Shown piece by piece: positions 27,401-36,120 of a stretch of 64,000 bases of DNA (its first letter is position 1; every line of letters starts with the position of its first letter). The notes under the pieces are model-generated. The model was not told where the DNA came from. It did not search any database and saw only the letters and a list, made by a program, of their open reading frames with translations. Origin of the DNA: Prevotella sp. (lineage in GTDB: Bacteria > Bacteroidota > Bacteroidia > Bacteroidales > Bacteroidaceae); NCBI GenBank assembly GCA_016285075.1, contig JAEEQB010000003.1, positions 62,001 through 126,000 on the forward strand, in the 5' to 3' direction. The position numbers and the translations under genes were made by a program.

Positions 27401-27965
27401 CCCACCACAGGAAGGTCTGCGGCAGACTGGTGCGGTTGCTCACGCGGCCTTGTATCTCGAGGTATGCACAGCCGGGGCGCAGCGTGAAACCTGCCATTCC
27501 CTTTTGGTGGAACATACGTTCCATCTCGTTGACCCACACCGTCACGGAACCGTCCTCGTTCTCCACAATGGTAGAGTCCACGGGCATGTACGTGCTCGGA
27601 CGGTGATGCTGCGGCCAGTTGAACTCAATGCCACCCGATATCCAGGGCCCCATCAGTCCCACTAGTGCAGGCTTGATGACATGGTTGTAGTAGACGAAGT
27701 GGCGCTGATGGATCTTGTCGTAGGCCATCTGGATGCGTCCGCCCAGTTCCGGCAGCACCATCACCTTGATATACTCGTTCTCCATGAAGACGGCGTTCCA
27801 CTCCTTGTCCACTTTCTCGTCGCTGATGGATTCAATGACAGGATAGGGATAGACCACACCGCTGCTGCCCTGGTACACTCGTTTCTCCAGGAACATCGGG
27901 TTCTTCTCAGGCTGTCCCACCTCGTAGGTAGGAATCGTCACGATTTCTCTCCAAGCTTTTATCAT
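24435..27965 (-). CDS. DUF5107 protein with long TPR region
   Basis: A large protein of 1176 residues. The N-terminal 340 residues fit DUF5107, a galactose-mutarotase-like beta-sandwich (VMVLPELGGRIQMAYDK, WISGGIEFNWPQHH, MERMFHQKG). The C-terminal two thirds consist of tetratricopeptide-type helices (ALDYYEEALRRDPNDVRCLNQ, cited in part; KALECMERAFRLDDTD). No signal peptide is visible, so it is probably cytoplasmic. It is the last gene of the minus-strand PUL arm, which suggests processing of imported sugar. Two short repeats are inserted in frame near residues 376 and 446. Start is ATG 27965 rather than a TTG upstream. Confidence 0.8.
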   Translation of the reverse strand: MIKAWREIVTIPTYEVGQPEKNPMFLEKRVYQGSSGVVYPYPVIESISDEKVDKEWNAVFMENEYIKVMVLPELGGRIQMAYDKIHQRHFVYYNHVIKPALVGLMGPWISGGIEFNWPQHHRPSTYMPVDSTIVENEDGSVTVWVNEMERMFHQKGMAGFTLRPGCAYLEIQGRVSNRTSLPQTFLWWANPAVEVNDDYQSVFPPDVNAVFDHGKRAVSSFPIATGTYYKMDYSAGVDISNYKNIYVPTSYMAVNSKYDFEGGYENDTHGGMLHVASHHFSPGKKQWTWGNGDFGRAWDRNLTDNATPSEHIPVGTIRTGFRPYIELMAGVYTENQPDFTWLMPYEEKQFVQYFMPYREIGIVKQASKDFVMNIESLTPAPSPIGEGRMVTFKVLATSKQTVQVKLCNKDGETYYDETVTLSPEEVFEQTVDVKDAKMEELLFTILSPLTPHRSPLLTWRAEDDEIRPIPDAAEAAFSPQDTKTNDQLYLTGLHLEQYRHATWNALDYYEEALRRDPNDVRCLNQTGLWYLRRGCFDKAGTYLRKAVKIWQKRNPNPYDGEPLFNLALTLKYQGLTHNEPCTLNSTFGRFQDKNAELTEAYELFWKSTWNKAWADAGYFEAACISVLQARYDDALDELNRCLVFNSCNHKARALKSAVLRLLQDGRQKGGLQMGSSKELNERLQFIDESLGLDRFNYGIIFEKYLLTKDDGILRQLMEMMHGNVYNYHELALDYAQAGLWNEAEQVLTITTVADDLKNQSPLTYYYLGYFKQCQGLSDEARALYGQAEQTDSYCCFPNRLEDILALGSAVILNPKGAKAPYYLGCLYYDKRQYDVAIGYWEQSADLGPAFPTVWRNLALGYFNKKQQKEKALECMERAFRLDDTDSRVLMELDQLYKRLHRPHDERLAFLRQYQQLIQQRDDLVLEEITLLNQLGQYEEAMQKLDVHRFHPWEGGEGKVSAQYQISRVEIAKRLLSEASKTTGNTEEDRKTACDALNKAILLLRQCLDYPPHLGEGKLYGAQENDFYYLLGVAYDCLGQKEQAAICWNEATKGPQEPAAAMYYNDAKPEKIFYQGLALRKLGLDDAANGRFYRLINYGKQHVFEKQTMDYFAVSLPDLLIWNESLDTKNLIHCKFMLALGFYGMGDTQHAMRYLEEAEGLDNNHQGLQQFRSLIGM
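26593..26632. repeat. GGGGTGA tandem repeat inside the DUF5107 gene
   Basis: Repeats of GGGGTGAG/GCGGTGAG encode SPLTPHRSPLLT on the minus strand, keeping the frame. Such repeats are usually intergenic. Confidence 0.75.
26800..26841. repeat. Palindromic GGGAGG element inside the DUF5107 gene
   Basis: CTCCCTTCTCC and GGGGGAGGGGG flank AATGG and encode LTPAPSPIGEGR on the minus strand. This peptide is typical of a dispersed bacterial intergenic repeat that here lies in frame. Confidence 0.7.
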
Positions 27966-28016
27966 AGTCGTTGATTCTGTTTCCTTTTGTTTTGGCAATA
28001 ATGACGCAAAGCGTTG

Positions 28017-29783
28017 TCACTTCAGCACCTTCCTACTGCCTTTACCAGGTACGTGTTTGATATACACGCCGTGTCCGGGTGTTGTGGTGCGGCGTCCCTG
28101 CAGGTCGTACAGGGTCTCTGCCGGGTCTTCTGCATCGTCATTTGCCCTGATGCCGGTGGTGGTATAGCCTGCTGATGAAAGGTACAGCTGTCCCAGGATG
28201 CAGTCTGCCCACTCTTCATCGGCGGTGTAGAGGGCTACTACATAGTCACCCTGCTCGGTGATATCGAAGTCGAAGGTCTGCTGATTGATGAATCCGAAGG
28301 CGTTTGACGCATTGTTGCCAATGTTCACTTTGGGCGTGTAGGTGTGGGCAGCTACGCTCTCGCCGCCGGTACGTTTCTCTATGCACAGCTCCACCGGCGA
28401 GAAAGCGGGTCTGTTCCAGTTGCATATCTTGTAGCGCAGCGTGTAGTGTCCAGGCCACAAGGTAAGTGTGCAGTCCGTGCCTGCCATGCCGTATTTTGCC
28501 CAGCCCTGACGTTTCTTACCGTTCATGTTACGGAAATACAACCCATAGTCCAGCCCGCGCTGTGAACCCGTGAACTGCAAGATGCGGCACCCCTGCGAGA
28601 AACCGTTGCTGTAGCCGGTCCTTTTCTCGCTGCTGTCATACGTTGTCCACCCCGCAGGCACGCAGCCGGCATCGTTGAAGCCGGTAGAGAGCGTTGCTGC
28701 CTGGGGCGGTGCCGAGAAGTTCAGCTCCACGGTGGCAGTGCTTGTCTCGCCGTCGTTGTCGGTGGCTACGGCCTTCAGTGTGTGCTTGCCAGCCTGGGCG
28801 CCCGTCAACGTAGCCTTGTAAGGCTTTGCCGTACAGGTGGCTATGAGGGTGCTGCCATCGAAGAATTCCACCTTCTCCACCGTTCCGTTCGGGTCATCGG
28901 CATTGGCGGTGATGGCAATGTCGGGGAAAACGGCCTGATCCTTCGGAGCGAAGCAGGTATAGGTAAGCCCGCTGCCGGGAGAGGTGATGCTGACGTTGGG
29001 CGATGTCTTGTTCAGCGAATAGCGGCTGCAGAACCGCCAGATCTCATCGCCGGTCTTCACACCGTTGTCGTTTGATATCCAGTGACCCTTGCCGGCCATC
29101 TCCATCAGCACCACTTCCACTCCCTCATTGCCCGGCCCCCATACACGGCGGGTGATGTGTGCGGCATTGCGGTAGCGCTGGGTCACCTTGGCCGAGGTGG
29201 GACATCCGTTATGTCTAATCCATGCATTCAGCGCCCCTTGTACACCGCTGAACCCCACCACGTCGTCGCTGGTGCCGTGGGTGTGGATGATGGGCAGCGG
29301 ACGTACGTTGCTGTTGGCGGTAGTGCCTCCCATGGGATAGCCGCTAATAGGGGCGAAGGCAGCAATCTTGTCGGGAATCCTGTTCATGGCGTGATAGGTG
29401 AACATGCCGCCCATGGAGAATCCTGACAGATAGACACGGTTACGGTCAATCTTGTACTGGGTCACCATCTTGTCGATGAGTGCGGTGATGAAGTTGATGT
29501 CGCGGCTGCCTGAGATGTCCCAGGCTTTGTCTATGCCGTTGGGAAAGACGGTCAGGAACTTGGCGGTATCGGCCACCGTCTCTATTTGAAGCATGTTCTT
29601 CTGATAGTCGGGATCCTGGTTCATTCCGTGGCAGGAGATGAGCAGCGGACGGTTCTCTCCCAGGTTCTTAGGGACGTAGAGGATATAACTGCGTTGAGTA
29701 CCGTTGACGGTGATGTTGTCGGCCTTGCCGGGAAGCATGGCGGCAACAGCAAGTAGCACGAGGATAAGGTTTCGTTTCATCAT
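28017..29783 (-). CDS. Secreted alpha/beta-hydrolase esterase (PHB-depolymerase/feruloyl-esterase type) with binding domains
   Basis: About 588 residues with a signal peptide (LILVLLAVAAMLPGKA). The esterase domain has PLLISCHGMNQD, the nucleophile elbow YLSGFSMGGMFTY, and the His in EMAGKGHWISND. It is followed by an Ig-like/PKD-like domain (VEKVEFFDGSTLIATCTAKPY in part) and a jelly-roll region. The C-terminus reads LYDLQGRRTTTPGHGVYIK, which matches the type IX secretion-like tail found in many Prevotella exported proteins. It likely removes acetyl or feruloyl groups from the PUL glycan. Starts at 29783 or 29801 are possible; the frame also opens at a GTG before the promoter. Confidence 0.83.
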   Translation of the reverse strand: MMKRNLILVLLAVAAMLPGKADNITVNGTQRSYILYVPKNLGENRPLLISCHGMNQDPDYQKNMLQIETVADTAKFLTVFPNGIDKAWDISGSRDINFITALIDKMVTQYKIDRNRVYLSGFSMGGMFTYHAMNRIPDKIAAFAPISGYPMGGTTANSNVRPLPIIHTHGTSDDVVGFSGVQGALNAWIRHNGCPTSAKVTQRYRNAAHITRRVWGPGNEGVEVVLMEMAGKGHWISNDNGVKTGDEIWRFCSRYSLNKTSPNVSITSPGSGLTYTCFAPKDQAVFPDIAITANADDPNGTVEKVEFFDGSTLIATCTAKPYKATLTGAQAGKHTLKAVATDNDGETSTATVELNFSAPPQAATLSTGFNDAGCVPAGWTTYDSSEKRTGYSNGFSQGCRILQFTGSQRGLDYGLYFRNMNGKKRQGWAKYGMAGTDCTLTLWPGHYTLRYKICNWNRPAFSPVELCIEKRTGGESVAAHTYTPKVNIGNNASNAFGFINQQTFDFDITEQGDYVVALYTADEEWADCILGQLYLSSAGYTTTGIRANDDAEDPAETLYDLQGRRTTTPGHGVYIKHVPGKGSRKVLK

Positions 29784-29825
29784 GATTGGTTTTACGTTCA
29801 TACGGATTTGTTTTCTATGAGCATG

Positions 29826-29833
29826 CAAAAGTA
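29826..29833 (-). promoter_or_regulatory. Promoter -7 element for the esterase
   Basis: TACTTTTG on the minus strand, so the esterase and DUF5107 genes can be transcribed separately from the GH97 gene upstream. Confidence 0.6.
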
Positions 29834-29931
29834 GGCTATTTGTCACAAACAGCCTTTCCTATCCGTTGCACACATCTTGGTAATTGTCTCAACGCTCCCT
29901 CAAATCGTGCCATATCTTGTTTCGCGAGAGA

Positions 29932-31953
29932 TTACTTGCTCCTGATGATGGCAGCCCATCCGCCACCGGCAGCCAGATGCACCGGCAGCGTGGCAGAGGC
30001 GGTGACGGCCTGGCGGGTGAGGGTGTAGTCGGTAGCCTCCTTCTCTGCATTGACGCCGTCGGCAAAGACGGCAGCCTCGTAGTTGCCGCTGCCCAGGAAC
30101 GTCAGTGGCAGCTGCAGGTCACGTGGTGTCCAGTTGGTCATACAGGCCACATACCACACACTGCCCTTGCGGCGGGCAATGGCGGTATACTCGCCCAGTG
30201 CTCCGTCCAAGGCCACTGTCTCGTCGAAGGTGGTGGGTATTTGTGCGATGAAATCGGTGGTTTCCTGTTCCTTTATGTATTTCGAGGGCGAATCGGCGAG
30301 CATCTGCAGCGGTGCCTCGAAGGTGACGTACATGGCCACCTGATGGGCGCGTGTGCCCTGGCTCATGGGGTGGTCATTGTTGCCGAAGAACTGCGAGCGC
30401 ATGGCGTTCACCATGGCACCGGGCGTGTAGTCGAGTGGTCCGCAGAGCATACGCAGATAGGGGATGCTGACGTCATAGCGCGGCTGGTCGTGCACCGGAC
30501 CTTTGTCGTTGCGAGGCTCCCACTTCGAGTTCTCCATGCCCTTCACACCTTCAAAGTTCACCACGTTGGGGAAGGCACGCTGCACCCCCGAAGGCTTCAG
30601 ACCGTGATAGTCCACCAGCAGGTGGTGACGGGCAGCAGCCTCGGCAATGCGGTACGAGGAACGGATGACGGGCTGGTCGTCGCGGTCGAAGAAATCCACC
30701 TTGAATCCCTTCACGCCCATGTCGGCATAGTGCTTCATCACGGGTTCCAGGTCGGCGACGGTGGCATCAGGATTGTTGCCCACCATGTTGCGCCAGCTGC
30801 TCCACAGTATCACGCCCACACCCTTCTCCTGTCCGTGACTGACAATCCGGGGAATGTCGATCTCGGGGTTCAGCTGTTCCACCAGCGACTCCCGTCCGCT
30901 CCATCCTTCGTCAATGATGATATACTCCAGATGGTTCTTCGCTGCGAAGTCTATATAATAAAGGTAGGTATCGGTGTTCATGCCCGAACGGAAAGGAACG
31001 CCCGTGATGTTCGTATTGTTCCACCAGTCCCATGCCACCTTGCCGGGTCTTATCCACGAGGTGTCCTTCAGCCTGCATTCAGGAGCCAGCCGCTGTGCCA
31101 TGTCGCAGTTCAGGAGGTCGGCATCGCGTTTTGTCACCACTACTGCACGCCATGGGAGAGCACACGGCTTCTCTATCTTTGCGATGAAATCGGCTCTTTT
31201 TGTCGGCGTATAGTTCAATCCGCCAAAGCCCAGCACGTCCTGCTCCAGGGGATAGGGTGCAAAGTCGGCCTTCAGTGTCTTTCCATTCTTCAGCAGCATC
31301 ATGCCAGGATAGTTCTCCACGCCACAGTCCATGACAACCGCCTTCAGCCCGCCGTCCAGGCAGACGGCGAAGGGTGTGATGGCGAGGGAGTCGCTGAACA
31401 TCTGCGACAGCGGCTGCTCGTCGTAATACGATTCAAACGAGAAGCTGTAGCGCTCGCCACCGCGCAGGTCGTTCACATAGGGAATGAACGCCTTCGGGTC
31501 GCCGGGGAAGGCAAACTCCGCCAGCTCTTTCTTCACGGTGAAGCGTTTGTTGTTGGTCAGCAGCCGGTAGGCGGCACCGTCGTTATACGCTCGTATCTCA
31601 ATGGTGAAATGGCGGTTGGTATACAGCAGCAGGTAACGATAGCTGTCGCTCACCGTTTCTTTCTTATAGAAGCGGTTCTGAAAGCTGCCGTTGTGCTCAC
31701 CGGGCTTGCACTTGCCCGCCAAGCCCAGGTCATTTGTGTCCTTGCCCTGCGACCACTCTATCCCGATGGCCGATGGCAGCAGCACCTGCTGGCCGTCGTA
31801 CGTAATCTGCCACGTGACGGTCTCTGAGGCATTGACGGTGACCTTCAGCCGTCCGTCAGGCGAGGTGATGGATACTGGCAGCGACAAGGGTGCAGCATGA
31901 GTCAGCAAAATGGCAAAGAATGCGCAGGAAAGCGAAAAAAGTCTATTCTTCAT
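29932..31953 (-). CDS. GH97 glycoside hydrolase (probably retaining, alpha-galactosidase-like)
   Basis: 673 residues with a signal peptide (FFAILLTHAA). Three parts: N-terminal beta-super-sandwich, (beta/alpha)8 barrel with KVAWDWWNNTN, and C-terminal beta-sheet domain. In the barrel, KVDFFDRDDQ (around residues 419-428) places an aspartate where retaining GH97 enzymes (alpha-galactosidases) have their nucleophile; inverting SusB-type alpha-glucosidases lack it. This points to alpha-galactosidase activity, but subgroup is an inference. It lies second in the minus-strand PUL arm. Confidence 0.9.
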   Translation of the reverse strand: MKNRLFSLSCAFFAILLTHAAPLSLPVSITSPDGRLKVTVNASETVTWQITYDGQQVLLPSAIGIEWSQGKDTNDLGLAGKCKPGEHNGSFQNRFYKKETVSDSYRYLLLYTNRHFTIEIRAYNDGAAYRLLTNNKRFTVKKELAEFAFPGDPKAFIPYVNDLRGGERYSFSFESYYDEQPLSQMFSDSLAITPFAVCLDGGLKAVVMDCGVENYPGMMLLKNGKTLKADFAPYPLEQDVLGFGGLNYTPTKRADFIAKIEKPCALPWRAVVVTKRDADLLNCDMAQRLAPECRLKDTSWIRPGKVAWDWWNNTNITGVPFRSGMNTDTYLYYIDFAAKNHLEYIIIDEGWSGRESLVEQLNPEIDIPRIVSHGQEKGVGVILWSSWRNMVGNNPDATVADLEPVMKHYADMGVKGFKVDFFDRDDQPVIRSSYRIAEAAARHHLLVDYHGLKPSGVQRAFPNVVNFEGVKGMENSKWEPRNDKGPVHDQPRYDVSIPYLRMLCGPLDYTPGAMVNAMRSQFFGNNDHPMSQGTRAHQVAMYVTFEAPLQMLADSPSKYIKEQETTDFIAQIPTTFDETVALDGALGEYTAIARRKGSVWYVACMTNWTPRDLQLPLTFLGSGNYEAAVFADGVNAEKEATDYTLTRQAVTASATLPVHLAAGGGWAAIIRSK

Positions 31954-31954
31954 A

Positions 31955-32070
31955 AGTTCACAATTCTAGTTCATAGTTCACAGTTCATAGTTCACAATTC
32001 ATAGTTCATAGTTCATAGTTCACAGTTCATAGTTCATAGTTCACAATTCATAGTTCAAAGTTCTTAGTGC
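31955..32070. repeat. AT-rich tandem repeat of TTCATAGTTCACA units
   Basis: About ten imperfect copies of the decamer AGTTCATAGT/AGTTCACAAT between GH97 and the GH43-GH2 gene, running up to the stop of the latter. Confidence 0.85.
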
Positions 32071-35000
32071 ATAGTTCTTACAGGGATGGTTACGGTTTGC
32101 GTGAGTTTGCGCTGGTCGTCAATGACCCTCAGTGTCAGGCTGCCAGGGTCGTGTCCTGCCTGGACAATGACCACCAGCTGTCCGCTGAACAGTTTCATGG
32201 TGGGCAGGGTGAACGGTTCCAGCGAAGTGGCATCGCCGTTGCAGGCAGCTCGGAACGTGCCTGCACCCTCGACCTCGAACCGCAGCTGGTCGGCAGCATC
32301 AGGGATGGACGTGCCGTCCTGGTCTTTCAGCGACACGGTGACGAAAGCCAGGTCTTCGCCATCGGCTGTCAGCGTGCCTTGTCCGTTCTGTGTCCATACG
32401 TCCAGCTGCAGACCCACGGGTGCCCCTGCCGTCCTGACAGTCTGCGACCCGCAGTCCTTGCCCGTCTCGTCGTATACCACCACCTTCAGCTCGCCTGGCT
32501 CATACTTCACATCGTTCCAGCGCAGGCGGTAGCGGTCCAGCCTTCCGGCAGGGTTCTTCCTGATGCGTCCCTGGCTCTTGCCGTTGACAAAGAGCTCTGC
32601 CTCGGGATAGTCCGTATAGCAGTATACCGGTGTCACCAGTCCGTTGCGGCCGCTGCTCTTCTTACGGCCTTTCTTTGCATCCTTCCCTGTTCCCCAGCTC
32701 CAGTGAGGCAGCAGGTGGATGGTGTGGTCGCGTTTCTGCCATTTCGACCGGTAGAGCCAGTAGCGGTCCTTGGGCAGTCCCGCCAGGTCACAGATGCCGA
32801 AATAGCTGCTGCGGCTGGGCCAGTATTCATCGTAGGGTGTAGGCTCACCCAGGTAGTCGAAGCCCGTCCACACAAACTCACCGACGACCCAGGGGTAGTC
32901 GTCCTGGCACACCCAGTCGTCGTCGGGGAGGTTCGACCACGAGCAGTACTCCACGTCGTAGCTCGAGCACTGTCCGTCGGCGTTCTTGGTGGCGGCAGGG
33001 TCGTAGTTGGGCGAGTAGGAAGCGAACCGCGAGTTGTCGGTCACCTCCACGGGGAACTTATACACGCCGCGGCTGCTCACCGTCGAGGCGGTCTCCGATC
33101 CTAGTAGGAATCCCTGCGGCAGCTGCTCTATGTTCTTCTTGTATTTCTGTACGCGGTAGTTGAATCCCGGCACGTCCATGGCCTGGGCGAAGCCGCTCTT
33201 CAGCGCAGCCTCCGCACGGTCCATGCCCTGCGTAACGGGACGCGAGGGGTCGAGCTGGTGGCACAGGCCCTGCAGACGGTTCACAATGTCCACTGCCTTC
33301 GCATCGCCCTGCTCAGGTATCTCGTTGCCGATGCTCCACATCACAATGCCCGGGTGGTTGCGGTGAGCTAGTACCAGATTCTCAATATCCTTGTCGCTCC
33401 ACTCGCTGAAGAAACGCGCATAGCCGTTCTTGCATTTGGGATAGATCCACATGTCAAAGCTTTCGGCCATCACCATCATGCCCAGCGAGTCGCACACCTC
33501 CATCTGCATCTGCGAGGGCATGTTGTGAGCGGTGCGGATGGCGTCGCAGCCCATCTCCTTCATCGTCTGCACCTGGCGTATCAGTGCAGCCTTGTTCACG
33601 GCAGCCCCCAGGGGCCCCAGGTCGTGATGCAGGCAGACACCTTTCAGCTTCCGTGTCACGCCGTTCAGCTGGAAGCCTCCTTCCTTGGTGACGCTGACGG
33701 TGCGCACACCCACGTTTTCCACGGTTTCATCGACAGTGCGGCCGTTCTCCATGAGCTGCACGCGGAGCTTGTAAAGATAGGGTGACTCCGGCGACCACAG
33801 CTCGGGCTTCTCAATCTCCAGCGTGGTGCAGGTCTGTCCGTCCGGGTCCACATCGTTATGGGCAGCGGCCACGACATGCCCCTGTCGGTTGATAATCGAC
33901 ACCTCCACGGCACCGCCGCCCTGTGTCTTCGTCGACACCTCCACCTCGGCCTTGTCACCGCCTATGCTGAGCGTGCGGAAATAGGTCCTCCAGGGGTCAA
34001 TGCGTGCCGCTCCCGTCAGCACCAGCTTCACCGGGCGGTAGAGACCGGCACCGGGATACCAGCGCGAGCTCTCCTCCACGTTCTTCAGGCTCACCTCCAC
34101 CAGGTTGTCGCCGCCGTTCAGGTAGGGGGTGGCATCCACGCGGAAGGTGTTGTAGCCATAGGCCCAATAGCCCGCCTTCTTGCCGTTGACATAGACGGTG
34201 GGCTCGGCCATGGCACCGTCGAACACCAGTTCGGCATGCTTGTAGGCCGAGGGAACGCGGAAAGTGGTCTTGTAGCGGCCTTCGCCTATCCAGGGCAGTG
34301 CCCCCGAACGGCCGCTCTTCTCCGTAGCCTCCTTCTCGCCGTTCTGTTCGATGGCCACCACCTGCAGGTCCCATTTCTTGTCAAACGGTCCGCTGATGGC
34401 CCAGTCGTGGGGTATCTCCACCTGCTGCCACGACAGCCCGTCGCGCGAGAACTGCCAGCGCTTCAGGCTCATCTCCTTGCGCAGCCGTTTCTGTGCCTCC
34501 CTGTTGCCCTGTCGGGCGACCTCCTTCGCACCTCGGCCATTCAAGCGAGCTTGATGGCTCTCGGTTTGTTGTCGGTTGTCGCTCCACTCCTGCAGCCGGT
34601 CATATTCCTCCTTGGTGATGCGCAGGAACGATCCGTGCTGCGGACGGCTCACTCCCTGAATGTTACGTGGCGAATGGAAATTGCGCATGTATTTGTCTGC
34701 CAGGCACAGACGGTAGTTCTTCGGACGCGACGAATACTCTATGTAGCCAATCACCCACGACGAGTCGCCTGCCAGCTGGAAGGCACTCACGCCCTCGCAC
34801 TTCTTGTTGCCCTCGAAGTTCACGTAGTCGTCCTCCACCGGCAGGCTCCAAGGCCCCGTCAGCTCCTTGGCGGTGGCGGTATACAGCCCCGGCTTGCCAC
34901 CCTCCTTCTTGATCATCAGGTGCCACTGCTGGTCGGCCTCCACCCAGTTGATGTCGGTGTCGATGGTGGCGTAGCCCCAGTCTATGAGCAGTCGCGGCTG

Positions 35001-35651
35001 CGTGATCCGGGTGAAGCTCTCGTCGGCATAGCTGTAGTAGATGCGGTCGTATGGCTCCTCGTTGCGGTTCCACATGGAATAGTAGACGAAGTAGCCGCCC
35101 TTCTTCCCGTCCGGCCACTGGTAGGTGGCATCCCACATGATCTGCGGAGCCCACACGCGGTTGATGGTCGACCAGTCCTTGTAGACGCTTGGCGACTCCG
35201 GGTCGCAGAAGATGGAGCGTCCCTTTCGGAAGTCGAAGCTGGTGGACTGCCAGTGTATGAGGTCGTCGCTACGTAGCAGCGCGATGGCATAGCTGTCCCA
35301 TGTCTCTTTCTTGCCCAGTCGCTTGCGGCTGCCGTCGGTGGCCTCCATGTCGGTCACCGCCATCAGATAGCCGCTGCCGTCGTGCTTACGACACAGGTAG
35401 GCATCGCGTGAACGGCGTTCCACAGGTGCCATGACGGCATCGCTGAAGATGCTGTCACCCCCTATCAGGTCGTGGTAGTGGAAACCGTCACGGCTCAGTG
35501 CATAGGCAGTCCATGCCGGTCCACCGTCGTTCATGTGACAGAACAGGTAACCATAGTCTCCCTTTTGGAAATTGCCTGGCTGGGCTGTGCCCGTGAGCGG
35601 CAGCAGCACCCATGCCAAAGCCAGTAGCAGGATTCGTTGTCTCATAATCAT
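32064..35651 (-). CDS. GH43-like / GH2 fusion glycoside hydrolase
   Basis: 1195 residues with a signal peptide (LLLALAWVLLPLTGTAQ). Residues about 30-380 form a GH43/GH32-clan five-bladed propeller (YGYLFCHMNDGGPAWTAYAL, DLIHWQSTSF, VWAPQIMWD, DTDINWVEA). The GH2 part follows from about residue 410: sugar-binding domain (RYKTTFRVP), Ig-like domain, and barrel with the acid/base in WSIGNEIP (Glu 777) and nucleophile in VVGEFVWTGFDYLGEP (Glu 925). The GH2 part suggests beta-galactosidase activity; the GH43 part suggests arabinofuranosidase or related exo-activity. First gene of the minus PUL arm. ATG 35651 or 35645 is the start. Confidence 0.88.
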   Translation of the reverse strand: MIMRQRILLLALAWVLLPLTGTAQPGNFQKGDYGYLFCHMNDGGPAWTAYALSRDGFHYHDLIGGDSIFSDAVMAPVERRSRDAYLCRKHDGSGYLMAVTDMEATDGSRKRLGKKETWDSYAIALLRSDDLIHWQSTSFDFRKGRSIFCDPESPSVYKDWSTINRVWAPQIMWDATYQWPDGKKGGYFVYYSMWNRNEEPYDRIYYSYADESFTRITQPRLLIDWGYATIDTDINWVEADQQWHLMIKKEGGKPGLYTATAKELTGPWSLPVEDDYVNFEGNKKCEGVSAFQLAGDSSWVIGYIEYSSRPKNYRLCLADKYMRNFHSPRNIQGVSRPQHGSFLRITKEEYDRLQEWSDNRQQTESHQARLNGRGAKEVARQGNREAQKRLRKEMSLKRWQFSRDGLSWQQVEIPHDWAISGPFDKKWDLQVVAIEQNGEKEATEKSGRSGALPWIGEGRYKTTFRVPSAYKHAELVFDGAMAEPTVYVNGKKAGYWAYGYNTFRVDATPYLNGGDNLVEVSLKNVEESSRWYPGAGLYRPVKLVLTGAARIDPWRTYFRTLSIGGDKAEVEVSTKTQGGGAVEVSIINRQGHVVAAAHNDVDPDGQTCTTLEIEKPELWSPESPYLYKLRVQLMENGRTVDETVENVGVRTVSVTKEGGFQLNGVTRKLKGVCLHHDLGPLGAAVNKAALIRQVQTMKEMGCDAIRTAHNMPSQMQMEVCDSLGMMVMAESFDMWIYPKCKNGYARFFSEWSDKDIENLVLAHRNHPGIVMWSIGNEIPEQGDAKAVDIVNRLQGLCHQLDPSRPVTQGMDRAEAALKSGFAQAMDVPGFNYRVQKYKKNIEQLPQGFLLGSETASTVSSRGVYKFPVEVTDNSRFASYSPNYDPAATKNADGQCSSYDVEYCSWSNLPDDDWVCQDDYPWVVGEFVWTGFDYLGEPTPYDEYWPSRSSYFGICDLAGLPKDRYWLYRSKWQKRDHTIHLLPHWSWGTGKDAKKGRKKSSGRNGLVTPVYCYTDYPEAELFVNGKSQGRIRKNPAGRLDRYRLRWNDVKYEPGELKVVVYDETGKDCGSQTVRTAGAPVGLQLDVWTQNGQGTLTADGEDLAFVTVSLKDQDGTSIPDAADQLRFEVEGAGTFRAACNGDATSLEPFTLPTMKLFSGQLVVIVQAGHDPGSLTLRVIDDQRKLTQTVTIPVRTMH

Positions 35652-35741
35652 AGCAGTAGTTAGTTGCACATTCGCTTCCAAATCACTAAAAACCGTCTGT
35701 CCGGTTTTTCAGCGGTTGGCGTAGCCTCGGTTTCAACGCTG

Positions 35742-35749
35742 CAAAGTTA
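35742..35749 (-). promoter_or_regulatory. Promoter -7 element for the minus PUL arm
   Basis: TAACTTTG on the minus strand, giving a leader of about 85 bases before the GH43-GH2 gene. Confidence 0.58.
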
Positions 35750-36058
35750 AACAAAATTTCCGACATTCCAAGCCCTTTCTCAAAGAAATATGTTTTTCTT
35801 AACCCAACTTTGCCCCCATCCTTTTGAAATTCCTGCTGTCACACCGCTTTCCGCAGGCACGCTTCCCTCATGAGTGTACTCTGGCTGAATCAGGAGGAAC
35901 AATGGCGCAGGAATCGTGCAAAATTCCGTTTGCAGGACATGGAAACGTAGCAGACAACCTTAATACATCATGCAGTAGTGCATGGATGTAAAAGACAGGA
36001 AATCAAGGCAGTACGAATTTCCGCGTCAATATTTCATTATACAAACCTTATTTTTCAG
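35750..36058. other. Divergent PUL control region
   Basis: No gene is seen between the two PUL arms. It includes an imperfect dyad CATCATGCA-gtag-TGCATGGATG (35966-35988) and a TTATACAA box (36037-36044) that recurs before SusC. These are candidates for regulator binding. Confidence 0.5.
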
Positions 36059-36087
36059 TTGTAATCGGTAGAAATTGATTATCTTTG
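36059..36087 (+). promoter_or_regulatory. Promoter of the plus PUL arm
   Basis: TTG at 36059-36061 and TATCTTTG at 36080-36087, 18 bases apart, 33 bases before the GH125 ATG. Confidence 0.68.
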
Positions 36088-36120
36088 CACAGTAAATGAG
36101 TAAAAAGAATCAGTAAAGCA

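Noticed and set aside
29884..31827. A 647-codon open frame antisense to GH97
   Set aside because: Shadow of the GH97 frame; rich in His/Val/Arg with no family features.
33858..35276. A 472-codon open frame antisense to GH43-GH2
   Set aside because: Shadow frame; the minus-strand enzyme has clear catalytic motifs.
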